Shown in pieces: positions 35,773-42,728 of a DNA stretch of 42,728 nucleotides. The position numbers and the translations under genes are program-made. Origin of the DNA: Thermanaeromonas sp. (GTDB lineage Bacteria; Bacillota; DSM-521; Neomoorellales; Neomoorellaceae); the NCBI RefSeq assembly GCF_021890735.1, contig NZ_JAKKUR010000012.1, forward strand, positions 1-42,728, given 5' to 3'. How positions within the stretch are numbered: the first letter of the stretch is position 1; the number at the start of each line of letters is the position of its first letter. Below the pieces are notes generated by a model. It was given only the letters and a program-made list of their open reading frames with translations. It did no database searches and had not been told where the DNA came from.

Positions 35773-36168
35773 CTATAAAATCTTCAAGGGCTCCTCCCTA
35801 ACGTCACCATCTACAATCCAAAAAGCCCGTAGTACAGGTTGTAATGGATCTCGAAGGGAAAGGATAAAGTAGAGGGCTTCGGGATAAAAAGCGAGACGTA
35901 CATCAGTAGGTGATGGGTAGGCTTCGGTAACAGGGTGGGAATGAAATATTCCCATTATTTCCCAACCCTTACTTTCCACTTCCCGGAATATGCGGAAAAG
36001 TTCTTGGGGATCTATAGTATACCGGGTAGGACTATGTTCAGCATTTGTCGCCGGGTAAAAGGCTAAAATCTCTCCCCCTGTGCCGGCCAGTATACCGCAG
36101 GCCTCATTAGGTAGGTTATTTTGGGCATGGGCGATCATTTCTTCTACTAATTCCCGCCGCAGTTTCAT
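35773..36168 (-). CDS. JAMM/MPN+ metalloprotease of the cysteine-carrier pathway (Mec-like)
   Basis: A 131-aa zinc protease with the complete JAMM motif: Glu22 (PNEACGIL), H76-S-H78-P and Ser86/Asp89 (HSHP-x6-S-x2-D). In Mycobacterium the homologue Mec releases newly formed cysteine from the C-terminus of the carrier CysO by cutting after Gly-Gly. Here it is the last gene of the operon and its start overlaps the cysteine synthase stop by ATGA. It probably releases cysteine and may also cut the ThiS-ThiF fusion after its internal Gly-Gly (inference). Confidence 0.87.
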   Translation of the reverse strand: MKLRRELVEEMIAHAQNNLPNEACGILAGTGGEILAFYPATNAEHSPTRYTIDPQELFRIFREVESKGWEIMGIFHSHPVTEAYPSPTDVRLAFYPEALYFILSLRDPLQPVLRAFWIVDGDVREEPLKIL

Positions 36169-37103
36169 GTTCCATACCTCCTGGGCTCAGGAACATCCAT
36201 TAAACTTAGGTAGCGTTCTCCAGTGTCTGGAAAAACCGTAACCACTGTTTTACCTGGACCTAGCTCACGGGCCACCTTTATAGCTGCATAAGCTGCGGCA
36301 CCGGAAGAAAAGCCAGCCAGTATCCCTTCTTCACGGGCCAGCCTCCGAGCCATATCGTAGGCCTCCTCGTCTCCTACGGTGATCACCCGGTCAATAATGC
36401 CTCTGTTCAACACCCCAGGAATAAAGCCAGCGCCCAGCCCTTGTATGCGGGTAATTCCTGGCCGCCCGCCCGACAAGACTGGAGACTTTGCAGGTTCAAC
36501 AGCTATAATTTGGACGCCGGGCACCCTCTCCTTTAGTACTTCACCTACCCCTGTCAGGGTACCCCCTGTTCCCACCCCAGCAACAAAAGCATCTACCTTG
36601 TTACCTACCACATCCAAGATTTCCTGGGCTGTGGTAAGCCGGTGGATGGCGGGGTTGGCGGGGTTAGTGAATTGACGCAACAAATAATAACCCTTAGTGC
36701 GCGCCAGTTCTTCCGCCGCGAAAACAGCGCCAGACATTCCTTCTATGGCCGGTGTAAGGATCACCTCTGCCCCCAGCCAGGTAAAAAGTTTCCGCCTCTC
36801 CAGGGACATGTTTTCAGGCATAGTTAACACCAGCCGATATCCTTTGGCCGCTGCTACTACTGCCAACCCTATCCCTGTGTTACCGCTAGTAGCCTCCACC
36901 AGAGTATCCCCAGGCCGCAGCAACCCCCTTCTTTCGGCATCTTCTACCATGGCTAAGGCGATCCGGTCTTTAACACTGCCACCGGGGTTAAAGGCCTCAA
37001 TCTTGGCCAGAATTTGTGCCGCCTCTGGCCCGGGGAGCCTGTTTAGGCGCACCAGGGGGGTCTGGCCTATGGTTTCCAAGATGCTTAAGGCTACTTTGCC
37101 CAC
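36165..37103 (-). CDS. Cysteine synthase (CysK/CysM family)
   Basis: A 312-aa PLP enzyme. The cofactor lysine is K45 in [11 protein letters not shown], the phosphate loop is [10 protein letters not shown], and the second glycine-rich loop is [15 protein letters not shown]. Standard members replace the acetyl or phosphate group of O-activated serine with sulfide. Beside a ThiS-type carrier and JAMM protease, it may instead use carrier thiocarboxylate as sulfur donor, as CysM of Mycobacterium does. The C-terminus is short ([10 protein letters not shown]), close to bacterial CysK length. GTG 37103 has AAAGGGGG upstream. Confidence 0.9.
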   Translation of the reverse strand: MGKVALSILETIGQTPLVRLNRLPGPEAAQILAKIEAFNPGGSVKDRIALAMVEDAERRGLLRPGDTLVEATSGNTGIGLAVVAAAKGYRLVLTMPENMSLERRKLFTWLGAEVILTPAIEGMSGAVFAAEELARTKGYYLLRQFTNPANPAIHRLTTAQEILDVVGNKVDAFVAGVGTGGTLTGVGEVLKERVPGVQIIAVEPAKSPVLSGGRPGITRIQGLGAGFIPGVLNRGIIDRVITVGDEEAYDMARRLAREEGILAGFSSGAAAYAAIKVARELGPGKTVVTVFPDTGERYLSLMDVPEPRRYGT

Positions 37104-37200
37104 CCAAAATCCCCCTTTAGTACAACTTCACCCCCGGGAGAATATAGCCAGATACTCTCTAAGGGAGCCAGTTTGCGAGGCACAAAGGGTTATGGAGATC

Positions 37201-38337
37201 TCACATAGACGCTTGGGAAAAGGCTTCGGGAAGATTCCTCGCTCCCTCCTCCCCTGCCCCGGGCCTCCCCAAGCAGTACTCTTCTCCATAATCCCTTAAC
37301 TCCTTTATTTCCGGATTATCCCCGCAAGCGGGACAGGAAGGGTTGCGGGCTATACGGAACTGCCGGAAAGTCATGGTAAGGGCATCCACGAAAAGAAGTT
37401 TTCCAGCCAGGGAAGAACCCAAGTCAAGAAGGATTTTTAAAGCTTCCGTAGCTTGAATAACCCCTATGAGCCCGGGAAGAACCCCTAAAACCCCTGCTTC
37501 AGCGCAGGAAGGGACACTTCCAGGCGGTGGCGGGGCAGGATAAAGGCAACGGTAACACCCTTGGCCGGGTAAAAATACCGTAACCTGGCCTTCAAAACGA
37601 AAGATACTCCCATCCACGAGGGGCTTCTGCAAAAGAACACAGGCGTCGCTTAGTAGGTAGCGGGTGGAGAAATTATCACAACCGTTTATCACTAAATCAT
37701 AGGGCTGAATAACCTCTAAAGCGTTGGCTGCACTTAAAGCGAAAGGATAGGTTACAACCTTCACCTCTGGATTTATATCGAACAAGGCCTCGCGGGCGGA
37801 ATCCACCTTCAGACGACCCACATCGTGGCCATGATGTAGTATCTGCCGCTGTAAGTTGGAAAGGTCTACCCGGTCAAAATCCACCAGCCCCAGAGTCCCC
37901 ACGCCGGCAGCCGCCAGGTATAAAGCTGCGGGCGATCCTAACCCGCCCGCACCGACGATAAGCACCTTGGAATTCAATAACTTTTCCTGCCCTTTTCCAC
38001 CCACCTCAGGAAGAAGGATATGTCGGCTATAACGTTCAACTTGTTCAGGGGTTAAGTTGCTACCTCCAGCCATAGCAGGGATTATAGCTACTTGGTCCCC
38101 TTCCTTTAAGGGAGTAGATTTCCCCTGTAGACTGCGAATCTCTTCCTCGTTCACGAACACGTTTAGGTGTTCGTGTATATCTCCTTGAGGATTAAATATC
38201 CTTTCTTGGAGTTCCGGAAAAAGCTCAATAAGTTTGGTCAGTACTTCGTCCACTGTATGCGCATCCACCACTACGTTAGCTCGGCCACCGGTTAAGCTCC
38301 GATAAGGAGTAGGAATATATACGGAAACAGAAGGCAT
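37201..38337 (-). CDS. ThiS/MoaD-like sulfur carrier fused to ThiF/MoeB-type adenylyltransferase
   Basis: A 378-aa fusion. Residues 1-92 are a ubiquitin-like carrier (PSVSVYIPTPYRSLTGGRAN and on to IIPAMAGG, with Gly91-Gly92). The chain continues without a break into an E1-like domain (LTPEQVERYSRHILLPEVGG, ATP loop GAGGLGSPA at 129-137, DFDRVDLSNLQRQ, thiol-rich SCAEAGVLG, zinc cysteines CYRC and CPAC). A carrier must end in free Gly-Gly to be adenylated and thiolated, so the fusion needs cleavage, probably by the neighbouring JAMM protease. The C-terminal 40 residues are poorly conserved. ATG 38337 follows GGAGGGG. Confidence 0.88.
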   Translation of the reverse strand: MPSVSVYIPTPYRSLTGGRANVVVDAHTVDEVLTKLIELFPELQERIFNPQGDIHEHLNVFVNEEEIRSLQGKSTPLKEGDQVAIIPAMAGGSNLTPEQVERYSRHILLPEVGGKGQEKLLNSKVLIVGAGGLGSPAALYLAAAGVGTLGLVDFDRVDLSNLQRQILHHGHDVGRLKVDSAREALFDINPEVKVVTYPFALSAANALEVIQPYDLVINGCDNFSTRYLLSDACVLLQKPLVDGSIFRFEGQVTVFLPGQGCYRCLYPAPPPPGSVPSCAEAGVLGVLPGLIGVIQATEALKILLDLGSSLAGKLLFVDALTMTFRQFRIARNPSCPACGDNPEIKELRDYGEEYCLGRPGAGEEGARNLPEAFSQASM

Positions 38338-38367
38338 AATTCCACCCCTCCTTAATTACTTTGGGGT

Positions 38368-38607
38368 TCACTCACCCACCTTTTCTATAAGCAACCGGAA
38401 AGCCCCGCCCAGGTTCTCCACAGATAAAACGCGATGCCCTTCCTCCTTTACGCTACGAGGAATGTTGCGAACCGGATCTCCGGGATCCAGTAAAAGTTCC
38501 AGCACCTGCCCGGCCTCCAAATCTTCTAAGGCCAGTTTAGTACGTACAAAATTCATAGGACAGGGGGTTCCCCGCAGGTCTAAAGAAATACTCGGTGCAG
38601 GAAGCAT
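38368..38607 (-). CDS. TusA-like sulfur carrier protein
   Basis: A 79-aa protein of the TusA/SirA family with the conserved N-terminal DLRGTPCPMNFVRTKLAL and active Cys16. TusA proteins carry persulfide sulfur to partner enzymes. It lies between the sulfite reductase and the ThiS-ThiF fusion, so it may deliver sulfur for thiocarboxylate formation. The start ATG 38607 has AGGTGA upstream. Confidence 0.9.
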   Translation of the reverse strand: MLPAPSISLDLRGTPCPMNFVRTKLALEDLEAGQVLELLLDPGDPVRNIPRSVKEEGHRVLSVENLGGAFRLLIEKVGE

Positions 38608-38649
38608 CTCTTCTCACCTGCCTAAAATGAAATTTCCATTAATGGCATT

Positions 38650-39597
38650 TTAATCTTCATAAGCAGGGAAGGTAGCTGCTACCCCGCGGTAAAAGACACT
38701 CTGCCACCTTGGCTTTTCTAGGTCAACGTGGGAGAGCAGATACTGTCCAATGACTGGTTTAAGGGCGCGGCGTAAAATATTGATCCCCACCCGGTCTATA
38801 GTATCGCCTATCCTCTCTCCAGGCTGACCATGCTCCCGATACCAATGGATTACCGTTTCGATCACCGGGAATATTAATTCATCAGGAACGAGGGAGGCTA
38901 TAGGATAGGCCACGTGGGGGTGTCGGCCGTGCTTTCCACCCACATACACAGCATGACCACACCTACCGACTGTAAGGGCATCCGTAGGGCAGCTATGAAG
39001 ACAGTCGCCACAACCTAAGCAACGACCAGGATCCCGCCAAGGCAGATTATCCTTTAGATAAAGGGCTCCCTCCTGACACACCTCTACACATAATCCGCAG
39101 CCATTGCATTTATTGGGGTCTAGGGCCGGCTCTACTTCTCCTTGAAAACCTAGATCGTTTTCCCGGGACCGCATACAATCAGTTGGACAGCCGGAGAAAG
39201 AAATCTTAAACTTGTGGGGGAGATCCCAGCCGAAGTAACGCTCGTTTACTTCTTGGGCCAATCTTTGGGTATCTACCAGGCCATTGGGGTTATATTCGCA
39301 TCCACCACAGGCAGTGGGTACCCGCACCCGTTTTCCACAGGAAGCCAACCTTTGTCCAGCAGCCGCCAGTTCCCGAGTAACAGCTTCTACATCTTCTAGT
39401 TTCACATATAAAATCTCAGGCGACATGCGCACGGAAAGATGCACTATCCCTCGGCCGTACTTATCGGCCACATCAGCTATGGCCCGTAGCCTTTGAGAAG
39501 TAAGTCGTCCGCCAGGAGCCATACACCGGATGGTCACCATCCTTTTTTGCCGCTGGGGGATAAGCCCGCCAGCCTTGAGTTCTTCAGGAGACCTCAT
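38650..39597 (-). CDS. Siroheme sulfite/nitrite reductase-like protein with two ferredoxin clusters
   Basis: A 315-aa single-chain relative of DsrA/DsrB and AsrC. The siroheme-cluster half has TACGGCEYNPNG (C97 and C100) and GCPTDC (C137-x3-C141). The first pair is spaced C-x2-C rather than the usual C-x5-C; C87 is another candidate. Two [4Fe-4S] motifs follow (C164/C167/C170/C174 and C193/C196/C199/C203). It is the first gene of the cysteine operon behind a strong sigma-A-like promoter, so an assimilatory role supplying sulfide is likely. Nitrite as a substrate is not excluded. Confidence 0.85.
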   Translation of the reverse strand: MRSPEELKAGGLIPQRQKRMVTIRCMAPGGRLTSQRLRAIADVADKYGRGIVHLSVRMSPEILYVKLEDVEAVTRELAAAGQRLASCGKRVRVPTACGGCEYNPNGLVDTQRLAQEVNERYFGWDLPHKFKISFSGCPTDCMRSRENDLGFQGEVEPALDPNKCNGCGLCVEVCQEGALYLKDNLPWRDPGRCLGCGDCLHSCPTDALTVGRCGHAVYVGGKHGRHPHVAYPIASLVPDELIFPVIETVIHWYREHGQPGERIGDTIDRVGINILRRALKPVIGQYLLSHVDLEKPRWQSVFYRGVAATFPAYED

Positions 39598-39680
39598 CGA
39601 GCTTGCCTCCCTAAAGTTTTCTATATGTTAGAATGAATAAAATGGGTAAATTGAGTAATTTAATTGATTTACTGGGATTT

Positions 39681-39709
39681 ATATTAGGATATTACACAAG
39701 ACTTGTCAA
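39681..39709 (-). promoter_or_regulatory. Sigma-A promoter of the cysteine operon
   Basis: On the minus strand TTGACA (39709-39704), 17-bp spacer, TAATAT (39686-39681). A perfect -35 box and 5 of 6 at -10. It lies 84 bp before the sulfite reductase start. No riboswitch or T-box structure is seen in the leader. Confidence 0.8.
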
Positions 39710-39725
39710 GCCTAACCACAATAAA

Positions 39726-39755
39726 AAGACCCGCTCTTTAAGAGTAGCGGGTCTT
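39726..39755 (-). terminator. Terminator after the DUF1292 gene
   Basis: On the minus strand AAGACCCGCT, a 10-nt inner loop with further pairing, AGCGGGTCTT, then TTTATTG. A 10-bp stem with U-tract, placed between the DUF1292 stop and the cysteine promoter. Confidence 0.85.
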
Positions 39756-39792
39756 ATTTCCCTTCGTCAGTTTTTTGCCAAACTATCTTTCC

Positions 39793-40065
39793 CTAAATAT
39801 CTTCCCAAATATTTTCTCCTTCTTGAAGCTTTCTCCAGGCTTCTGCTACCCTCTCCCATTCCTCCTCGCTTTCTATTTCGTACAACACTTCCTTACCTTC
39901 CTCATCCCACCCAACCTTCAACACTAAAGCCTCGTCTCCCATCTCCTCTACCGGAAGAAGGATCACGTACTGTTCTCCGTCTAACTCCAAAATGTCTACC
40001 ACTAGGAACTCGTGCTCCTGCCCTTCCTCATCTTCCAATAAAATGGTAGTTTCTTGATCAGCCAT
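39793..40065 (-). CDS. DUF1292 family protein
   Basis: A 90-aa highly acidic soluble protein (TTILLEDEEGQEHEFLVVDI, then LDGEQYVILLPVEEMGDEAL) of the DUF1292 family, which is found in most Firmicutes next to ruvX and ireB. Function is unknown. It is the last gene of the alaS-ireB-ruvX run and is followed by a terminator. Confidence 0.92.
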   Translation of the reverse strand: MADQETTILLEDEEGQEHEFLVVDILELDGEQYVILLPVEEMGDEALVLKVGWDEEGKEVLYEIESEEEWERVAEAWRKLQEGENIWEDI

Positions 40066-40098
40066 ATCCTCACCTCAAATTTTTTAGGGTTGGCCTTA

Positions 40099-40524
40099 TC
40101 ATAACCTATTCTGCTGCTGGCAGTCAAGATAACTCTGAAGGATCAATACTGCCGCCAGACGGTCGATGACGCTCTTCCTGCGCCGCCGGGAAAGGTCGGC
40201 TGTAATAAGCACTCTTTCGGCAGCCGAAGTAGTAAGGCGCTCATCCCAGGGCACCACCGGTAGTTGTAACCGTTCCTCTAAAGCCTCAATGAACTCCAAT
40301 ACCTTCCTGGCCTGGGGGCCCAAACTCCCGTTCATATTGCGCGGAAGTCCTACCACTACACGCTCCACACGATATTCTTTGGCTAACCTCAGAATTGCTT
40401 CAAGATCTTCCTCCAGCTTGCCCCGTCTTCTAATGGTGGTAACACCTTGGGCCGTCCATCCCAAGGGGTCGCTTACTGCCACACCTATGTTTTTTTCGCC
40501 CACATCTAAACCCATTATACGCAA
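40099..40524 (-). CDS. ruvX: RuvX/YqgF, putative Holliday junction resolvase and pre-16S rRNA nuclease
   Basis: A 141-aa RNase H-fold nuclease. The family opening MRIMGLDVGEKNIGVAVSD is intact, with the first catalytic Asp in GLDVG, then VVGLPRNMNGSLG and the VVPWDERLTTSAAERVL block, and the last acidic residue in KSVIDRLAAVLILQSYL. The start is TTG 40524, judged from family conservation of MRI-x-GLD despite the rare codon. Confidence 0.92.
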   Translation of the reverse strand: MRIMGLDVGEKNIGVAVSDPLGWTAQGVTTIRRRGKLEEDLEAILRLAKEYRVERVVVGLPRNMNGSLGPQARKVLEFIEALEERLQLPVVPWDERLTTSAAERVLITADLSRRRRKSVIDRLAAVLILQSYLDCQQQNRL

Positions 40525-40529
40525 AGCCT

Positions 40530-41477
40530 TTAAACCACCTTAAGACAAAAATCCCGGCAAGAACTGGCACAATACCCGCAAAGTATGCACAGGTCCTCGT
40601 CCACTACCACTCTGCCCTTCTCTAATTTTAAAGCACCCTGGGGGCACCGCTCAACGCAGGAGCCGCACCCCCGGCACCATTCTTCTATATGCAGCCTCCG
40701 CTTTTTATTTTTTATTTTTCTTAAGACTTCAGGCGGTACCTCTTCACCAAGGGTCCAGGCCACGTTTGCTATAACCTCTTCCACGGACTGCACACCCACG
40801 GCTACGGAATGGACAAAAGGTAAATTTAACACAAAGGTCAAAGCCTCCTGAGCTCTACCCGCCAGATGACCCCCGCCTAAAGCCTTCATGGCATATATGC
40901 CTTTCCCGGCTAAAAAAGCTTCTTTTACAGCCGCCAGCATTTCCTCCCGCGTACCATCTAATATCCCTAATCCTTCCATGTTAATCAAGGGATGAACAAC
41001 GTCGATCTCCTTCACCTTAAGACTTGCCCGAACGGCAGCTACCGCATGGGTAGAAATTCCTACTGCTCTGATCAAACCTTTGGCCTTAGCCTCTAACAAA
41101 AAATCTAGGGCTTCCCGATGACCAGCCAAGGTTTGTTCTGATTCTTGCTCGTGCAGAAGGAAAATATCTATAACCTCCCGGTCCAAGGCCCGGCGGGCTT
41201 CTTCCAAGCTTTCCCTCATCCCCTCCCGGGTATAATCATAAGACTTAGTGGCCAAGACCACAGGCCCAGGCCATCCCTTAAGTGCCTCTCGTATATAAGG
41301 GTAGGTTCCATAGATTTTAGCAGTGTCTAAGAAATTGATGCCTAATTCCAGGGCTGCCCGTATAACCCGGGCTCCAGCTTTAACATCAAGGTGCGCTTGA
41401 AGGGGTCCCAAAGGTAAAGTGCCTAAGCAGAGACGCGAAACCTTTATCCCTGTCCTCCCTAGTTCCACATACTTCAA
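40530..41477 (-). CDS. Aldo/keto reductase fused to a 2[4Fe-4S] ferredoxin domain
   Basis: A 315-aa protein. An aldo/keto reductase barrel (VELGRTGIKVSRLCLGTLPL, DTAKIYGTYPYIREAL, LATKSYDYT, FLLHEQES, IRAVGISTHAV) is joined at about residue 265 to a ferredoxin (CRGCGSCVERCPQGA and CILCGYCASSC). The tetrad Asp/Tyr appear in DTAKIYG and Lys in TKS; the usual His becomes LLHEQE. The fusion suggests ferredoxin-linked reduction. TTG 41477 is chosen because AGAAGGTG is 7 nt upstream and because a longer frame would run into the preceding terminator. Confidence 0.87.
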   Translation of the reverse strand: MKYVELGRTGIKVSRLCLGTLPLGPLQAHLDVKAGARVIRAALELGINFLDTAKIYGTYPYIREALKGWPGPVVLATKSYDYTREGMRESLEEARRALDREVIDIFLLHEQESEQTLAGHREALDFLLEAKAKGLIRAVGISTHAVAAVRASLKVKEIDVVHPLINMEGLGILDGTREEMLAAVKEAFLAGKGIYAMKALGGGHLAGRAQEALTFVLNLPFVHSVAVGVQSVEEVIANVAWTLGEEVPPEVLRKIKNKKRRLHIEEWCRGCGSCVERCPQGALKLEKGRVVVDEDLCILCGYCASSCRDFCLKVV

Positions 41478-41502
41478 GGAAAAACACCTTCTTAAAGCCA
41501 AC

Positions 41503-41531
41503 AAAAAAAGCCCGAGCATCAGCACCAGGCT
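41503..41531 (-). terminator. Terminator after the 100-aa hypothetical gene
   Basis: On the minus strand AAGCCTGG pairs with CTCGGGCTT (two G-U wobbles) around a short loop, followed by TTTTTTTG. It begins at the stop codon of the gene at 41532. Confidence 0.7.
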
Positions 41532-41834
41532 TTAAGAACCAATAAGCTCAGCCAGCTTCTTTTCCCAATAAGCCAGGCGGTCTTCCGCTTTAGAAAGCAT
41601 CTTGCTGTCTACTTCTGTAAAATAACCCCCTTCCGCTCTGGCCCTGGTCTCCTCCAAATGCGCCCGGAGGATGTTAAGTCCCCTTTGGTAAAGTTCCGTG
41701 GCATAGCCGGCGCGCCGACGTTCATGGTCCCAGGGGGAATTTTGCCAGTCACGGATGGCGGCCTTTAGGAGGTCGAAAAACTGTTCGCCCTCGGTATAAA
41801 GATTTATAATCAGCTCTGAATCTGAGAGGGCCAT
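41532..41834 (-). CDS. Hypothetical helical protein between ireB and the aldo/keto reductase
   Basis: A 100-aa soluble, mostly helical protein (LIINLYTEGEQFFDLLKAAI, RLAYWEKKLAELIGS). I do not recognise the family. It follows ireB by 4 bp, so it is co-transcribed with alaS and ireB, and it is followed directly by a terminator. Confidence 0.7.
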   Translation of the reverse strand: MALSDSELIINLYTEGEQFFDLLKAAIRDWQNSPWDHERRRAGYATELYQRGLNILRAHLEETRARAEGGYFTEVDSKMLSKAEDRLAYWEKKLAELIGS

Positions 41835-41838
41835 AAAG

Positions 41839-42087
41839 TTATTTATCCTCCTTTAAATAGTTCTTGAGTAATTCCTCCAAAATCTCATCTCTTTCTACCC
41901 GGCGGATAAGGTTACGAGCTCCTTTATGGCTCGTAATATAAGCCGGGTCCCCGGAAAGAAGATACCCCACAAGCTGATTAATAGGGTTATACCCCTTCTC
42001 TTCCAGAGCTGCCTTGACCTCTTGTAATACTTCCCTCACCCGTATTTTTTCCTCTTTTTCCATTTCAAACATCATGGTTTCCTGCAT
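41839..42087 (-). CDS. ireB: IreB family regulatory phosphoprotein (UPF0297/DUF965)
   Basis: An 82-aa protein with the family core [20 protein letters not shown] and [20 protein letters not shown]. In Enterococcus IreB is a target of the IreK kinase and influences cephalosporin resistance. In Firmicutes the gene lies between alaS and ruvX, as here. It is 2 bp after the alaS stop. Confidence 0.93.
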   Translation of the reverse strand: MQETMMFEMEKEEKIRVREVLQEVKAALEEKGYNPINQLVGYLLSGDPAYITSHKGARNLIRRVERDEILEELLKNYLKEDK

Positions 42088-42089
42088 GG

Positions 42090-42728
42090 TTACCTGCCCC
42101 TTTCCGCGCCAGAGGCCCCAAGCTGCTCTGCTATTACTTGTAACACGTGGGCCAGGGCCTGATCTAGCTTAGCCGGATCCTTTCCGCCAGCTTGAGCCAT
42201 GTCCGGCCGCCCTCCTCCGCCCCCAGCTGCGATGCGAGCTACTTCGCGCAACAAATTACCCGCATGTATACCCTTAGCCACTACATCTTTAGTCGCCATG
42301 GCTACAAAATTTACCCGCCCGTTGCTGGTAGAACCCAGAACCACTACACCTGAACCGAGTTTGTCCCGTACGAGATCTGCCATTTCCCGCAAGGCCTCTA
42401 TATCGGCCACCTGGACCTTGGCCGGAAGCACCCGCACCCCGGCAACTTCTTTAACCTGGGCCAACAATCTATCTACCTCATAGGAAGCAACCCTGTGACG
42501 TAAGGAAGCTATCTCCCTTTCCATTTCCTTAAGCTGCCCTAGTAAGGCTTCCAAACGCCGGGCTACCTCCCCAGGAGGTACCTTTAGCAAGCCCGCTACT
42601 TCCTCCAGCTCTGCCCGTTCACGTCCTACTAATTGCAGGGCAGCCCGGCCAGTTACCGCCTCTATTCTCCTTAAGCCTGAGCCTATCCCGCTTTCGCTGG
42701 TAAGCCGGAAAAGACCTATCTCACTGGT
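42090..42728 (-). CDS. alaS: Alanyl-tRNA synthetase, C-terminal part (5' end outside window)
   Basis: The frame continues to the right edge, so only the last 212 codons are present. The visible part begins in the editing-domain end ([20 protein letters not shown], then [10 protein letters not shown]), then a coiled coil and the DHHA1 C-Ala domain ([39 protein letters not shown]). It charges tRNA-Ala and mediates editing. It heads the alaS-ireB-ruvX run. Confidence 0.95.
   Translation of the reverse strand, partial: TSEIGLFRLTSESGIGSGLRRIEAVTGRAALQLVGRERAELEEVAGLLKVPPGEVARRLEALLGQLKEMEREIASLRHRVASYEVDRLLAQVKEVAGVRVLPAKVQVADIEALREMADLVRDKLGSGVVVLGSTSNGRVNFVAMATKDVVAKGIHAGNLLREVARIAAGGGGGRPDMAQAGGKDPAKLDQALAHVLQVIAEQLGASGAERGR

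Noticed and set aside
41478-41525. N-terminal extension of the aldo/keto reductase to 41525
   Set aside because: The extension would be encoded within the terminator of the preceding gene and lacks a ribosome site.

Overview
The window looks like part of the chromosome of a thermophilic, anaerobic, spore-forming Firmicute of the Moorella/Thermanaeromonas kind. The evidence is a dissimilatory sulfite reductase operon of Gram-positive layout (dsrMK without dsrJOP), an oxalate oxidoreductase matching the Moorella thermoacetica enzyme at its diagnostic residues, a selenoprotein SelD, SLH surface protein, IreB, VanW and MltG-type genes, and sigma-H-like promoters. Nearly all genes lie on the minus strand. 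I see no rRNA, tRNA, CRISPR array, insertion sequence or prophage.

Layout. 1-9851: envelope and accessory genes: a SIMPL protein that appears frameshifted, a short globin-coupled sensor, a patatin, a 1105-aa beta-helix/SLH protein, a GGCT-like enzyme, an unrecognised protein, a ClC channel with a TrkA-C domain, and a sugar epimerase. 9879-18594: an oxalate module, transcribed as CDC48-like AAA ATPase, then oxalate oxidoreductase delta, alpha and beta, then an LctP-family permease and a small membrane protein, with a GntR regulator and GGTATACC palindromes upstream. 18713-19940: selD, read through an in-frame UGA (Sec17), plus a possible 56-aa gene. 20014-29949: the dissimilatory sulfite reduction cluster: ferredoxin, dsrA, dsrB, dsrM, dsrK, dsrC, then a second divergent set (a DsrC-like protein, DsrA2, DsrB2), dsrN and a regulator with three tandem HTH domains. 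30112-32048: a YeiH-type transporter, apparently frameshifted near its start, with a small membrane protein. 32157-35642: MltG, VanW, zinc-ribbon and EamA genes. 35773-39709: a compact cysteine-synthesis operon: siroheme sulfite reductase, TusA, ThiS-ThiF fusion, cysteine synthase, JAMM protease. 39726-42728: housekeeping genes DUF1292, ruvX, an aldo/keto reductase-ferredoxin fusion, a hypothetical gene, ireB and the 3' part of alaS.

How it works together (inference). Oxalate imported by the permease would be split to CO2, giving reduced ferredoxin. Menaquinol and ferredoxin electrons would reduce sulfite through DsrAB, DsrC and DsrMK, with DsrN amidating siroheme. Sulfide or sulfane sulfur would also feed the carrier-protein route to cysteine. 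The dsr, yeiH and oxalate promoters share one geometry (GCAGGA box, 11-bp spacer, CGAAATA box) close to the Bacillus sigma-H consensus, which suggests joint control with the transition to stationary phase.

The most notable items are: the second DsrAB/DsrC set with rearranged cluster ligands; the shared sigma-H-like promoters; the ThiS-ThiF fusion with a buried Gly-Gly beside a JAMM protease; the Sec-containing SelD; the YPIRP oxalate oxidoreductase with a co-transcribed CDC48 ATPase; and two genes that would each be restored by removing one G from a G5 run. No sat or apr genes are in the window, so use of sulfate cannot be judged.
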